64,000 nucleotides of DNA from Rhizobium oryzihabitans (GCF_010669145.1 NZ_CP048632.1:2686501-2750500), one strand, 5' to 3'. Positions 43,716 through 53,638 are shown, counted from the first letter of the stretch. The notes: generated by a model from the sequence alone, not told the origin. Numbers and translations are program-made.

Positions 43716-44762
43716 ATGCGCAATTTTCTTCTGGCGGCATTCGTCGTTTTCTCCACCGCTCAGGCCGCGATGGCGCAAGGCGCCATCGGCTTTAAACAGA
43801 TCGAATTGCCGGATGCGGCGGGTGCGAGGGCGCTTGCCGTCTCATTATGGTATCCGGCCGCGCCCTCTGGAAAAAGCGAGGTCGTGGGTGAGAACGCGGC
43901 TTTTTATGGTCTTGAGGTGCAACCGGCCGCTTCTTTTCTCACCGGGTCTCGTCCCCTCGTGCTGTTGTCGCATGGGTTCGGCGGAAGCTGGCGCAATCTG
44001 AACTGGATTGCCGGCGCACTTGCTCAGCAGGGTTATGTGGTGGCCGCACCGGTTCATGGCGGCGAATCATTCACCGAAAAGAATGCGACGGAGATCGTTC
44101 CCCTGTGGGAGCGGCCGCGCGACATCAGCAGGACGCTGACCGCGCTCATCGAGAATGACCAACTCGCCGGCCAGATCGACAGCAAGCGTATCGCCGTCAT
44201 CGGCCATTCTCTGGGAGGCTGGACTGCGATGGAGCTGGTGGGTGCACGCTATAGCGCCGAACTCGCCTTGAAGGACTGCAATAGGGAAAAAGCGTCGCCG
44301 CAATGCAAGGCTCCCCGGCTGCTGGCCAAGGTCGGGATCGTCGGTGGCGGCAAGGCTGATCTGCGTCTTTCGATGGATTTGAGCGATGTTCGCATCCGGG
44401 CGGCGATCGCACTCGATCTTGGGCCTGCTTCCGGTTTTCTGCCGGAGACGCTGCAAAGGGTGGAGGTGCCGGTTCTGGTTCTGGCCGCAGGTGTGGAGAC
44501 GCCGGAGATTGCCGCCATCAAGGCCGATTCCGACTATATCGCCCGGCATCTGCCAAAGGCGACGACCGTCTATCGGGAAATACCCGATGCCAGCCATTTC
44601 AGCTTCATGCAGATCTGCAAGCCGAACGGCGAAAAAATCGTGGAGGAGCTTTCACCGGGCGAAGGTTTCGTCTGCCGTGATGGGGGAGGCCGGGACCGCA
44701 CAGCCATCCATGCACAAATCGCGGAGGCAATCACCGGCTTCCTGAAAGTGGAAATGCGTTAG
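43716..44762 (+). CDS. Secreted alpha/beta-hydrolase (dienelactone hydrolase/PAF-acetylhydrolase-like)
   Basis: 348 residues with signal peptide (MRNFLLAAFVVFSTAQAAMA). The fold shows PLVLLSHGFGGSWRNLNWIA (oxyanion loop), IAVIGHSLGGWTAMELVGAR (nucleophile Ser in GHSLGG), and DASHFSFMQIC with the likely catalytic His. Periplasmic esterase or lipase; substrate unknown. Ends in a terminator shared by neighbours. Confidence 0.85.
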   Translation: MRNFLLAAFVVFSTAQAAMAQGAIGFKQIELPDAAGARALAVSLWYPAAPSGKSEVVGENAAFYGLEVQPAASFLTGSRPLVLLSHGFGGSWRNLNWIAGALAQQGYVVAAPVHGGESFTEKNATEIVPLWERPRDISRTLTALIENDQLAGQIDSKRIAVIGHSLGGWTAMELVGARYSAELALKDCNREKASPQCKAPRLLAKVGIVGGGKADLRLSMDLSDVRIRAAIALDLGPASGFLPETLQRVEVPVLVLAAGVETPEIAAIKADSDYIARHLPKATTVYREIPDASHFSFMQICKPNGEKIVEELSPGEGFVCRDGGGRDRTAIHAQIAEAITGFLKVEMR

Positions 44763-44770
44763 GACAGTTC

Positions 44771-44815
44771 GGGACGTCTCGTGGATCCTGGTTGTCCTGA
44801 GGCGTCCCGATTTTT
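44771..44815 (+). terminator. Terminator after the hydrolase gene
   Basis: GGGACGTCTC (44771-44780) / GAGGCGTCCC (44799-44808), ten pairs with one G-T, followed by GATTTTT; it lies just beyond the hydrolase stop and borders the 3' end of the convergent acetyltransferase gene. Confidence 0.75.
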
Positions 44816-45329
44816 CACGCCGCGTTGGACGGGTGATAGCGATAAACGAGGTCTTCGGGTCGGAGCGTGGCGCTGACGGATCGAGTGTGCCGCCGATGCG
44901 CTCGGCAACGGCAGCGGATTTGCTGTTTTCCGGCGAGACGTAGCTGACAAGTGTGGGCAAGCTCAGCGTCTCGAAGGCCCAGTCGCGCATTGCCACAGCG
45001 GCTTCGGCAGCATAACCGCGCCCTTCGTGGCCGTCATAAAGCAGCCAGCCGAGTTCCTTTTCGGGAAATAGCGGGCCGTGATTGATACCGATCTGGCCGA
45101 TGCATTCACCCGTCATACCAAGGTCGATCATCAGCGCGCCATGGCCGAAAAAGTACCAGTTGGCCAGATCGTGGCAGAACACGCCCCATGTCTTCCAGAG
45201 ATCATACGGCCCGCCGACGCCAATGGAGCGCGGCGACGCCATGAAGTGCTGATAGGCGGGAAAGTCCGCGATGAGCAGCGGGCGCAGCGTCAGGCGTTCA
45301 GTCTTAAGCGTGGGGATAGGGTGGTTCAT
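44815..45329 (-). CDS. GNAT-family N-acetyltransferase (RimJ/RimL type), C-terminus frameshifted
   Basis: The protein is normal from IPTLKTERLTLRPLLIADFP through the acetyl-CoA loop (LLYDGHEGRGYAAEAAVAMR) to SAAVAERIGGTLDPSAPR. At the GGG run 44857-44859 the frame shifts: as read, the open frame runs on to 44652 with a foreign tail that crosses the neighbouring terminator and the end of the next gene. One added base gives the usual ending DLVYRYHPSNAA and a stop at 44815-44817, 171 residues in all. The catalytic core is before the break, so even the as-read protein may be partly active. Confidence 0.82.
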
Positions 45330-45412
45330 GTGCCGTCGTCCTTTTTGGGAGCGTAGCTAGGCCCTTGTCATTACATTCCGATGACGTTGTCGCTTCTCCC
45401 TTGAAATCACAA

Positions 45413-45438
45413 CAAAAAACCCGCTGTCGCCAGCGGGT
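45413..45438 (-). terminator. Terminator of ctrA
   Basis: ACCCGCTG (45419-45426) / CAGCGGGT (45431-45438) with a four-base loop; on the minus strand a run of six T follows, 30 bp after the ctrA stop. Confidence 0.88.
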
Positions 45439-45467
45439 CTTTTAAAAACTGTCCTGTCCTTGAGGGG

Positions 45468-46172
45468 TCAGGCGGTTTCGAGGAATTCCGTGGCTCCGTC
45501 AGGCTCGCGCAGCACATAGCCGCGGCCCCAGACGGTTTCGATGTAGTTTGCGCCACCTGCAGCATTTGCCAGCTTCTTGCGCAGCTTGCAGATGAAGACG
45601 TCGATGATCTTCAGTTCCGGCTCGTCCATGCCGCCATAGAGGTGGTTCAGGAACATTTCCTTGGTCAGCGTCGTGCCCTTGCGCAGCGAAAGCAGCTCGA
45701 GCATCTGATATTCCTTGCCGGTCAGGTGAACGCGCTGGCCACCCACTTCAACCGTCTTGGCATCGAGATTGACGATCAGCTCGCCGGTGGAAATGACCGA
45801 CTGCGCATGGCCCTTGGAACGGCGGACGATTGCGTGAATGCGGGCAACAAGCTCATCCTTGTGGAAGGGCTTTGTCATGTAATCGTCAGCGCCGAAGCCG
45901 AGACCGCGAACCTTGTCCTCGATGCCGGCCATGCCGGAGAGGATGAGGATCGGAGTCTTGACCTTGGAAAGGCGCAAAGTTCTCAAGACTTCGTAACCCG
46001 ACATGTCGGGCAGGTTGAGATCGAGAAGAATAATGTCGTAATCGTAGAGCTTACCGAGGTCCACGCCTTCCTCGCCGAGGTCGGTCGTGTAGACGTTAAA
46101 GCTTTCCGACTTGAGCATCAGTTCGATGCTCTGCGCTGTTGCGCTGTCGTCTTCAATAAGTAGAACCCGCAT
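45468..46172 (-). CDS. ctrA: Cell-cycle master response regulator CtrA
   Basis: 234 residues. Receiver domain with EDD pocket, phospho-acceptor Asp51 ([18 protein letters not shown]) and Lys in [13 protein letters not shown]; OmpR-type DNA-binding domain with [40 protein letters not shown] and [14 protein letters not shown]. These blocks are those of CtrA in all Rhizobiales. Binds TTAA-N7-TTAA and controls DNA replication start, division and flagella. A 480-bp regulatory region upstream holds a CtrA-like box and five GANTC sites. Confidence 0.97.
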   Translation of the reverse strand: MRVLLIEDDSATAQSIELMLKSESFNVYTTDLGEEGVDLGKLYDYDIILLDLNLPDMSGYEVLRTLRLSKVKTPILILSGMAGIEDKVRGLGFGADDYMTKPFHKDELVARIHAIVRRSKGHAQSVISTGELIVNLDAKTVEVGGQRVHLTGKEYQMLELLSLRKGTTLTKEMFLNHLYGGMDEPELKIIDVFICKLRKKLANAAGGANYIETVWGRGYVLREPDGATEFLETA

Positions 46173-46342
46173 AATTATCCCCTTTGCCGCCCGCGAACCG
46201 GTAAATCATTGCCTCGCGCGATGCGGATCCAGACGTTGCCTGATTTGCAGGCTGCCACCAAATGGTTAACAAATTCTAATTGCCTTTGGCAAGGTGTATC
46301 GAATTTATTAAGCAAAGTAGGCATTTCTCTGTTTTTGCACGT

Positions 46343-46542
46343 GAATCCACCATCGCCATAATTGAATCTTAACGTGAGGATTTCCCGCTAAGTGATTCAA
46401 TCGACTCTTACATCGTCTGGTCCGCTTTTTTGGACCTGGCATTTACCGACCCTTAAATGATCGTGTTTATCATTAACGATGCCCGTAAACGAAAGGTTAA
46501 CGGCGGTGGTTTTTTATTAACGCCGGGTAACTTTTGGGAATC
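46343..46542. promoter_or_regulatory. ctrA regulatory region: GANTC methylation sites and CtrA-like box
   Basis: Five GANTC motifs (46343, 46364, 46394, 46403, 46538), targets of the CcrM methylase, lie in 200 bp, four of them within 65 bp. A CtrA-like box ATAA-TTGAATC-TTAAC (46358-46373; one mismatch to TTAA-N7-TTAAC) overlaps one GAATC. More TTAAC half-sites occur at 46263, 46469, 46497 and 46517. The region is strongly A/T-rich compared with its surroundings. This layout fits ctrA autoregulation and methylation-dependent timing, as known for ctrA in Caulobacter. Confidence 0.65.
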
Positions 46543-46653
46543 ATTCCGGCACAACGGGTTAACCCGGCCGGTTGAACGGGCGGGTTAAACGGGCCGATCA
46601 GGGGGGCATAGTGCCTTTTTGATCCGGGTCTCGCTATCCATGGAGTATTGCGT

Positions 46654-47004
46654 ATGAAGTCGCGTGACAGCCTGGTTCGCCTGAAGGAATTTCAGGTTAA
46701 TGAAAAACGCCGGCAGCTTAACCAGCTGCAGCAGATGATGTCCGAGTTCGAGCGGATGGCAAAGGAACTGGTGCATCAGATATCTCTGGAAGAGAGCAAG
46801 TCGGGCATTACCGATCCGACACATTTCGCCTATCCGACCTTCGCCAAGGCCGCGCGCCAGCGGGCGGATAATCTTCAGGTCTCGATCCGGGAGCTGAAGG
46901 CCCAGCAGGAAGCTGCCGAAGCTTCGCTGGAAGAGGTGCAGGCCGAATATGAAAAGGCCGCGGCACTGGAAAACCGCGACGGAGCGATCCGCGCCCGCGC
47001 CTGA
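46654..47004 (+). CDS. fliJ: Flagellar export protein FliJ
   Basis: 116 residues, almost all helical coiled coil: RDSLVRLKEFQVNEKRRQLN, LNQLQQMMSEFERMAKELVH, ASLEEVQAEYEKAAALENRD. Length and pattern match the FliJ family, the soluble stalk protein of the flagellar export ATPase FliI. It starts behind TGGAG at ATG 46654. It lies divergently beside ctrA, a common arrangement in Rhizobiales, and flagellar genes are CtrA targets; no fliI is in the window. Confidence 0.8.
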   Translation: MKSRDSLVRLKEFQVNEKRRQLNQLQQMMSEFERMAKELVHQISLEESKSGITDPTHFAYPTFAKAARQRADNLQVSIRELKAQQEAAEASLEEVQAEYEKAAALENRDGAIRARA

Positions 47005-47101
47005 CGACCGGCGCAAATTCGATGAACGATCGTCCTCATTGACGGCTGCCGGTGGATCAGGAGGCGGCTTTCAATGACGGGACGCCATGCATTTTTTTAA
47101 C

Positions 47102-47134
47102 AAAAGGCCGCCCTTTGAGGCGGCCTTTTGTTTT
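47102..47134 (+). terminator. Terminator after fliJ
   Basis: AAAAGGCCGCC (47102-47112) / GGCGGCCTTTT (47119-47129) perfect 11-bp stem, loop CTTTGA, followed by GTTTTT. Confidence 0.85.
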
Positions 47135-47325
47135 TCCTGCACCTGGTTTTTCCGGTCAGCTTTCCGCCGGGGCCCCTAGGCGGGCATTTCGGTGTTTTCA
47201 ATTGTCCGGAACGGGGGAAAGGCGTAATTTAACGGGGTTCCGATCATGAACCGGAGGTTTTACGCGCGCGTCCTGCATAACCCCTGCGAGGGTGGGGCGC
47301 GGGCGATAACAGCAGGGAGGAAGAA

Positions 47326-47529
47326 ATGGCTCGCCAATATATCGATTGCCGCGAATTCCCCAGTGACAGCAAATGCACCATCGCCATCTCCGCCGATACG
47401 CCGGAGGAGCTGATGGAAGCGGCCGTTCAGCATGCCGTGGCAGTGCACGGCGCCGAGGACACACGCGAATTCCGCGAGGAAGTCCGCAGGAGCATGCATG
47501 CAGGGACGCCGCCGCTGAAGGTGGCGTAA
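47326..47529 (+). CDS. DUF1059 small protein
   Basis: 67 residues: MARQYIDCREFPSDSKCTIA, ADTPEELMEAAVQHAVAVHG, REEVRRSMHAGTPP. This is the DUF1059 signature with paired Cys (IDCREF and SKCTI) and His in a small fold. Role unknown. Clear AGGGAGGAAG ribosome-binding site. A family 3 repeat follows. Confidence 0.85.
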   Translation: MARQYIDCREFPSDSKCTIAISADTPEELMEAAVQHAVAVHGAEDTREFREEVRRSMHAGTPPLKVA

Positions 47530-47604
47530 CGGGAGGACCGACGCGCATTTATGAATGACGCGATATTTGGAACGGCTGTGAGGGACCGGGCGTCTGCCGC
47601 TTTT

Positions 47605-47726
47605 TTCTTCTCCCCGCCGGGGAGAAGTCCGCGGCAGCGGGATGAGGGGGCGAGGGTAGAGGGATTCGGCAACGTTGCCCCCTCATCCGACCCTTCGGGC
47701 CACCTTCTCCCCTCGGGGAGAAGAAA
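47605..47726. repeat. Family 3 palindromic element
   Basis: TTCTTCTCCCCGCCGGGGAG at the left, TTCTCCCCTCGGGGAGAAGA at the right; core GCGGCAGCGGGATGAGGGGG and CATCCGACCCTTCGGGCCACC, as at 41331 and 57799. Lies between the DUF1059 and acetyltransferase genes. Confidence 0.9.
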
Positions 47727-47776
47727 TATGCCGCGACGTTTGCGAATATTCTGCCCTTTTACAGAATTAAGCGCCC

Positions 47777-48058
47777 TTACCCCTGAATAACATCCGCCCA
47801 TTCAGGATGGCGCAGCGTCTGGGCCTTGAAGAACGGGCAGAGCGGAATGATTTTCCAGCCGCCCTTGCGGGCCTCGTCGATCGCATGGGCGGCGAGCGCC
47901 TGACCGACGCCCTTGCCGCGCAGGGCATCGGGCACGCCGGTATGGTCGATAATGATCAGCGAAGGGGAGGTGCGGGAATAGGTCATCTCGGCCTTGTGGC
48001 CTTCGACGGTTGCCGAATATTCGCCGTGCGATCCGGTTTCGGTGCTGAGAATGTCCAT
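47777..48058 (-). CDS. Small GNAT-type N-acetyltransferase (YjdJ-like)
   Basis: 93 residues, the compact GNAT_acetyltransf_2 form: SATVEGHKAEMTYSRTSPSL, LIIIDHTGVPDALRGKGVGQ with the acetyl-CoA loop (R-G-K-G-V-G), ALAAHAIDEARKGGWKIIPL and CPFFKAQTLRHPEW with a Cys-Pro-Phe-Phe motif. Homologues bind acetyl-CoA; substrate unknown. Single gene. Confidence 0.87.
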   Translation of the reverse strand: MDILSTETGSHGEYSATVEGHKAEMTYSRTSPSLIIIDHTGVPDALRGKGVGQALAAHAIDEARKGGWKIIPLCPFFKAQTLRHPEWADVIQG

Positions 48059-48300
48059 GGTTTTCGCCTCCTTGTTGCGTTCGTTGTTTCCACTCTAACG
48101 GCTCGCGCCCGAATTGAAACAGCGGGAAAGAGAACGCAGCGGACACAAACCGGCGACAATGGTTTTACCGAAGGAGGGGTTCACCGAAGCAGGACAGGCC
48201 TTGCGGGGAGAAATCCGAAATCAAACCGAAAACCCCGTCGATAATCCGGCGGGGCGTTTTTGAGAATTCGGCTTTGGCGCGTTGCCGCGCGGGCGCAATA

Positions 48301-48576
48301 TCAGTGGCGATATTGCTGAATGCGCGTGGTGCGCAGGCCTGCAAGGCCATGATCGGCAATCGAGGACTGCCAGGACAGGAATTCTTCAACGGTAAGCGTA
48401 TAACGCTCGCAGGCTTCCTCGAGGCTCAAAAGTCCTCCGCGAACCGCTGCAACCACCTCCGCCTTTCTGCGAATGACCCAGCGACGGGTATTGGCAGGCG
48501 GAAGATCCGCAATCGTCAGAGGGCTGCCATCGGGGCCGATGACATATTTAACTCGTGGGCGTATCATTTCGGTCAT
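48301..48576 (-). CDS. sciP: CtrA inhibitor SciP (DUF1153)
   Basis: 91 residues: RPRVKYVIGPDGSPLTIADL, PPANTRRWVIRRKAEVVAAV, LLSLEEACERYTLTVEEFLS, WQSSIADHGLAGLRTTRIQQ. This is the full SciP/DUF1153 helix-turn-helix protein of alphaproteobacteria. In Caulobacter it binds CtrA and blocks RNA-polymerase recruitment to CtrA-activated promoters. Lies 2.1 kb from ctrA here. A CtrA-like box about 55 bp upstream fits the known CtrA dependence of sciP. Confidence 0.93.
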   Translation of the reverse strand: MTEMIRPRVKYVIGPDGSPLTIADLPPANTRRWVIRRKAEVVAAVRGGLLSLEEACERYTLTVEEFLSWQSSIADHGLAGLRTTRIQQYRH

Positions 48577-48630
48577 TGGACACTCTATACAAACTCAAGA
48601 CCATATGACGGGAACTTTAGCCCCGTACCT

Positions 48631-48645
48631 TTAAAAATTGCCTAA
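48631..48645 (-). promoter_or_regulatory. CtrA-like binding site upstream of sciP
   Basis: TTAA-AAATTGC-CTAA matches TTAA-N7-TTAA at seven of eight positions and lies 55-69 bp before the sciP start in an A/T-rich region. Confidence 0.4.
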
Positions 48646-48767
48646 GCAGCTCTAGACAATTTATTAAGAATTTGAACGGTTTCGCCTGATTTGTTCGAGT
48701 CGCCTTATTTTGCAGGGGAAAAATTTTTCCAAAAATTGCATTTTTTATCGTCCATCGGTTGTTTCCC

Positions 48768-49811
48768 TCATAGGGCCGCAAGCGAAAGGCACGTTTTCCC
48801 GCTGCCCTGGGTAAATTCCGCCGATCCTTCATGCTGCAGCCGCAGGCGGTCTCCGGCATTGAGCGGAAGAATGAAGGTGGCCGATTGCGAGGTGCCGGCG
48901 CTGGAGGTGTTTCCGGCAATGCCGAAGCCGCCCGCCGCGCCGTTCACCGACAGCGAAACCCGGTGGCCGGCGGAGGAGACCACGGCAAGCGACAGAATGG
49001 CGAGATAAAGACCCTTGGCAGGAACGACGAGTTCCCTTCCGCCGCCCGTGCCAACCGGGTCGCCGAGCGCAAAACCGCCCTCATCGATGAAGAGCAGGGA
49101 AAAACCCGCTGCCGAACCGTTGGCCGGTTTTGTCGTGCCCGCCGGCAGGCCTGCCAGCACCACGGCCCGGTTGGGCAGCGAGACGCGGCCATCGCCGCTG
49201 CACAGGAGCGCGGTGCGCCAAATAGCGCCATCGGCGCTGGTCTTGATCGAAAAACCGTCATTGCCGGCAAGGCCCATTTCCGCGCGGCCGCTCCAGCCGG
49301 ACTGGAACAACACCGATGCCGTATCGGTCTTCGCTGCCTTGTTGATCGCCATGCGGTGGCCGCCATCCTCCTGGCTGTGGGTGAAAAGACTGGCGGGAGC
49401 GGCGAGCGCCAGACGGTTGGCGCCGTCAGCTTCCGTGCCGATGCCCAGCCTTTGGAATGTGCCGGTGGCGGGCAGCGGCATGTCCTGCCATGCACCCTGC
49501 CGCAGCACCCGATATTTCCCTTCGCTTGCAAACCATGCCGTCCAGCCGGGCTGCGGCGTTATCGACAGCCATGCGCCATCCTGCCGGAAGGCAAGCTTTC
49601 CGCCCTTGCCGACCCAATCGCCGGTGGCGTCCGGGAGGAGAAGGAAACACTCGCCCTCCGACGCGTTTTCGGGCGGTGCGGCGACCACGGCCTTGACGAC
49701 CAGCTGGACGATCGCATCTAGCCGTTGCAGCGCCTCATTGTGGGTCACGTGTTTCTGTGCCTGAGAGGGCAGGATATAGGGAAGCCGAAGTCTCGCCGTC
49801 TGTTCCGTCAT
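48768..49811 (-). CDS. DUF2793 (phage tail/fibre-like) protein
   Basis: 347 residues. The N-terminus TARLRLPYILPSQAQKHVTH with NEALQRLDAIVQLVVKAVVA and GECFLLLPDATGDWVGKGGK is the DUF2793 signature found in phage and gene-transfer-agent-like tail proteins. The C-terminal 130 residues form a separate beta-rich domain (VVPAKGLYLAILSLAVVSSA). No other phage gene is near, so it is either a lone remnant or an envelope/adhesin protein using this fold. Confidence 0.8.
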   Translation of the reverse strand: MTEQTARLRLPYILPSQAQKHVTHNEALQRLDAIVQLVVKAVVAAPPENASEGECFLLLPDATGDWVGKGGKLAFRQDGAWLSITPQPGWTAWFASEGKYRVLRQGAWQDMPLPATGTFQRLGIGTEADGANRLALAAPASLFTHSQEDGGHRMAINKAAKTDTASVLFQSGWSGRAEMGLAGNDGFSIKTSADGAIWRTALLCSGDGRVSLPNRAVVLAGLPAGTTKPANGSAAGFSLLFIDEGGFALGDPVGTGGGRELVVPAKGLYLAILSLAVVSSAGHRVSLSVNGAAGGFGIAGNTSSAGTSQSATFILPLNAGDRLRLQHEGSAEFTQGSGKTCLSLAAL

Positions 49812-49975
49812 GATGTCTCTTCCGCGCTGGATTGCCGTTCGCCAGCGATTGTGATGCGGCGGGGCGGTGCGGGGATGAGCGGGGAAGAGATTATTTTTGT
49901 TGGGGGTGGGTTGGGTGTGTTTGCGGCGAATGGCGTCTATGGGCGAGACGGCCTCTTGGCTTCGGCGTATGCCGC

Positions 49976-50136
49976 TTCACTCCCCTCTGCCCTGCCGGGC
50001 ATCTCCCCCTCAAGGGAGGAGATCGACCCGAGGCGAGGTTTCGCCCATCTCAACGTTTGAGACTGAAATGGTGGTAAAGCTTCTTGCCGATCTCCCCCTT
50101 GAGGGGAGATGCCCGGCAGGGCAGAGGGGGGTAAGC
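49976..50136. repeat. Family 2 palindromic element
   Basis: TCCCCTCTGCCCTGCCGGGC at the left, GCCCGGCAGGGCAGAGGGGG at the right, with the same CATCTCCCCCTCAAGGGAGG ends and CTTGCCGATCTCC middle as the copies at 34881 and 39732. Most of the gap between the DUF2793 gene and cysQ. Confidence 0.9.
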
Positions 50137-50195
50137 CCCATACACCGAAGCGAAAGTTTAATTACCCACGAAAGCGCAGCGGTCTACCCACTCGC

Positions 50196-50990
50196 CTATG
50201 TCGCCGCTTCCACCGTCACTGCCATCGCCCCTTCGGCAATGAAATCCGGATTGGCAAGCGCATCCTCACCGTCGCCTCTCACCTCATAGGCAAGCGGCTG
50301 GCCGTCGCAATCAAGCGTTCTGCCGCCGGCGGCGCGCAGCACGGCATCGCCTGCCGCCGTATCCCACATCATGGTGCGGCTGAAGCGGGGGTAGATGTCG
50401 GCCGCGCCTTCCGCCAGCATGCAGAATTTCAGCGAGGAACCGACGGAAATACAGTCTTTCAGCCCGTGTTCGGCGACGAAGGCTTCCGTTTTTGCCGTAC
50501 AGTGCGAGCGGCTGATCAGCGCCACGGGCGATGCGCCGCGCTGGCGCGCGCGGATGGGATGGCGCGCCAGGATCGCGCCTTCGCCTGATATGGCGAGCTT
50601 TTCGGCACCGTTGTCCTTGCCCGTCCATGCCTGGCCGCGGCAGGGGGCGTAAACCACGCCTGCGACGGGAACGCCGTTCCTGATGAGGGCGATATTGACG
50701 GTGAAATCGTCCTTGCCGGAAATGAATTCCTTGGTTCCATCCAGCGGGTCGACCAGAAAGAACTCCCTGCCTGTCTCCGGCAGGATGCCGTTCGAGACGG
50801 CCTCTTCGGCGATAACGGGAATTTCGGGAAAATTGGCGGCCAGCGCCTGAAGAATGATCGTCTCGGCGCGCTGGTCGGCCTCGGTCACCGGCGAGCAGTC
50901 ATCCTTGTAGGACACGTTCGGGCCCGCGCGGTGGACCGCCATGATCGCCTGTCCGGCGTCCAGCGCCGCTTTCGTCAATATGTCGATCAT
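50196..50990 (-). CDS. cysQ: 3'(2'),5'-bisphosphate nucleotidase CysQ
   Basis: 264 residues; start at ATG 50990 behind GGCAAAGAG (a longer frame to 51128 has no conserved residues). The inositol-phosphatase fold with metal sites: VTEADQRAETIILQALAANF, EEAVSNGILP, WVDPLDGTKEF form (here FFLVDPLDGTKEFISGKDDF), and MMWDTAAGDAVLRAAGGRTL. Removes the 3'-phosphate from PAP during sulphate assimilation. Single gene between a repeat and livH. Confidence 0.92.
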   Translation of the reverse strand: MIDILTKAALDAGQAIMAVHRAGPNVSYKDDCSPVTEADQRAETIILQALAANFPEIPVIAEEAVSNGILPETGREFFLVDPLDGTKEFISGKDDFTVNIALIRNGVPVAGVVYAPCRGQAWTGKDNGAEKLAISGEGAILARHPIRARQRGASPVALISRSHCTAKTEAFVAEHGLKDCISVGSSLKFCMLAEGAADIYPRFSRTMMWDTAAGDAVLRAAGGRTLDCDGQPLAYEVRGDGEDALANPDFIAEGAMAVTVEAAT

Positions 50991-51333
50991 CTCTTTGCCG
51001 TTGCCATCCCATCGCCATCCCGTGGCGGGATCTTGCGATACAACTTGGCTACTCCTTTGGCCGCCGCCCGTCAAACAATGGCGGCCGACAAGGCTAAAAT
51101 AGGCATTCCGTCGCCGTTTTTTTAGCACTTCCTGCCGAAATCATGGCTCTTTTGATCGGGAAAAGGGCAACTGGTGTGGAAATTCCAAATTTTGTGCAGG
51201 ATCGCCCGTTTTTGACTTCACATTTTTAACGAACACGATATGCATTTTGGTGTTGGGGGTAAGCTTGCGAGGGCTCCCCTATAATTAACATAACGAGGCG
51301 TGGCTCATCAGAGGTCATGCCCAGGGGAAAGAC
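50991..51333. promoter_or_regulatory. Upstream region of livHMGF with candidate promoters
   Basis: Two promoter-like patterns lie close together. TGGGGGTAAGCTTGCG (51254-51269) has GG and GC ten bases apart with an intact TTGC, like a sigma-54 -24/-12 element. TATAAT (51280-51285) is a perfect -10 box, but no good -35 is found 16-18 bp before it. They are mutually exclusive choices. The rest of this 343-bp gap (50991-51230) holds no gene. A short GGAAATTCC palindrome is at about 51178-51186. Confidence 0.35.
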
Positions 51334-52236
<903 letters not shown>

Positions 52237-52240
52237 AACC

Positions 52241-53638
52241 ATGACCAATATCGCTTCCGAACACGACACTTCCAACCCGAGCCTGATGGCAACGGCGGTG
52301 AAGGAAGGCATCTTTGCGGGCATCGTCTCGCTCGGCATGTTCATTCTCTACGTCGGCATCGTCACCTATCAGGACATCAACAACCAGCTCATCTGGGGCA
52401 CCCGCTGGGGCCTGCTGGCGGTCTTCGTGGGTGTTGCCGCCGTCGGCCGTTTCCTGATGGTGGGCTTCATCAAGCCGTCGCTGGATCGCCGCAAGCTCGC
52501 CAAGGCCAAAAGCGGCATTCTGGAAATTTCCGAGGAAAAAGGCTTTTTTCACAAGCATTTCCTGAAGCTGGCGCTGGTTTTGCTGCTGCTTTATCCTGTG
52601 ATCGCCGTGCAATTGTTCGGCTTTCAGGGTTCTCTGAAATTCGTCGACAATTTCGGCATCCAGATCCTGATCTACGTGATGCTGGCCTGGGGCCTCAATA
52701 TTGTCGTCGGCCTCGCCGGCCTGCTCGATCTCGGTTACGTGGCCTTTTATGCGGTCGGCGCCTATTCCTATGCGCTGCTCTCCAGCCATTTCGGCCTGTC
52801 CTTCTGGGTGCTTCTGCCGGTTGCCGGCATTCTTGCGGGTTTCTGGGGCATCATTCTCGGCTTCCCGGTCCTGCGGCTTCGCGGCGACTATCTGGCGATC
52901 GTCACGCTCGCCTTCGGTGAGATCATCCGTCTCGTGCTCCTGAACTGGACGGATGTGACCAAGGGCACCTTCGGCATTTCCGGCATCGCCAAGGCGTCCG
53001 TCTTCGGCATCTGGTCCTTCGATGTCGGCGCGCCGAACAATTTCGCCAAGGCCTTCGGCCTGTCGATGTCGTCCGCCTATTACAAGATCTTCCTGTTCTA
53101 CGTGATCCTGCTTCTGTGCATGCTGACGGCCTACGTCACCATCAAGCTGCGCCGCATGCCGATCGGCCGTGCATGGGAAGCGCTGCGTGAGGATGAGATC
53201 GCCTGCCGTTCGCTCGGCATCGATACCGTCATCACCAAGCTCACCGCCTTTGCGACGGGCGCCATGTTCGGCGGTTTCGCCGGCTCGTTCTTCGCCGCGC
53301 GTCAGGGTTTCGTGTCACCGGAAAGCTTCGTCTTCCTGGAATCGGCCGTCATCCTCGCCATCGTCGTTCTCGGCGGCATGGGGTCGCTTACCGGCATCGC
53401 CATTGCGGCGCTGGTCATGGTCGGCGGCACCGAGGCGCTGCGTGAAATGGAATTCCTGAAGCATGTCTTCGGGCCCGATTTCACGCCGGAACTTTATCGC
53501 ATGCTGCTGTTCGGTCTCGCCATGGTCATCGTCATGCTGTTCAAGCCGCGCGGTTTCGTCGGCTCGCGTGAACCCACGGCCTTCCTGAAAGAACGCAAGG
53601 CCGTCTCCGGCAGCTTTACCAAGGAAGGTCACGGTTGA
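52241..53638 (+). CDS. livM: Branched-chain/other amino-acid ABC transporter permease LivM
   Basis: 465 residues, longer than the minimal LivM because of an extra N-terminal helix pair ([40 protein letters not shown]). The core has [60 protein letters not shown] and a C-terminal [20 protein letters not shown]. Partner of LivH. Its stop overlaps the livG start (TGATG). Confidence 0.94.
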   Translation: MTNIASEHDTSNPSLMATAVKEGIFAGIVSLGMFILYVGIVTYQDINNQLIWGTRWGLLAVFVGVAAVGRFLMVGFIKPSLDRRKLAKAKSGILEISEEKGFFHKHFLKLALVLLLLYPVIAVQLFGFQGSLKFVDNFGIQILIYVMLAWGLNIVVGLAGLLDLGYVAFYAVGAYSYALLSSHFGLSFWVLLPVAGILAGFWGIILGFPVLRLRGDYLAIVTLAFGEIIRLVLLNWTDVTKGTFGISGIAKASVFGIWSFDVGAPNNFAKAFGLSMSSAYYKIFLFYVILLLCMLTAYVTIKLRRMPIGRAWEALREDEIACRSLGIDTVITKLTAFATGAMFGGFAGSFFAARQGFVSPESFVFLESAVILAIVVLGGMGSLTGIAIAALVMVGGTEALREMEFLKHVFGPDFTPELYRMLLFGLAMVIVMLFKPRGFVGSREPTAFLKERKAVSGSFTKEGHG

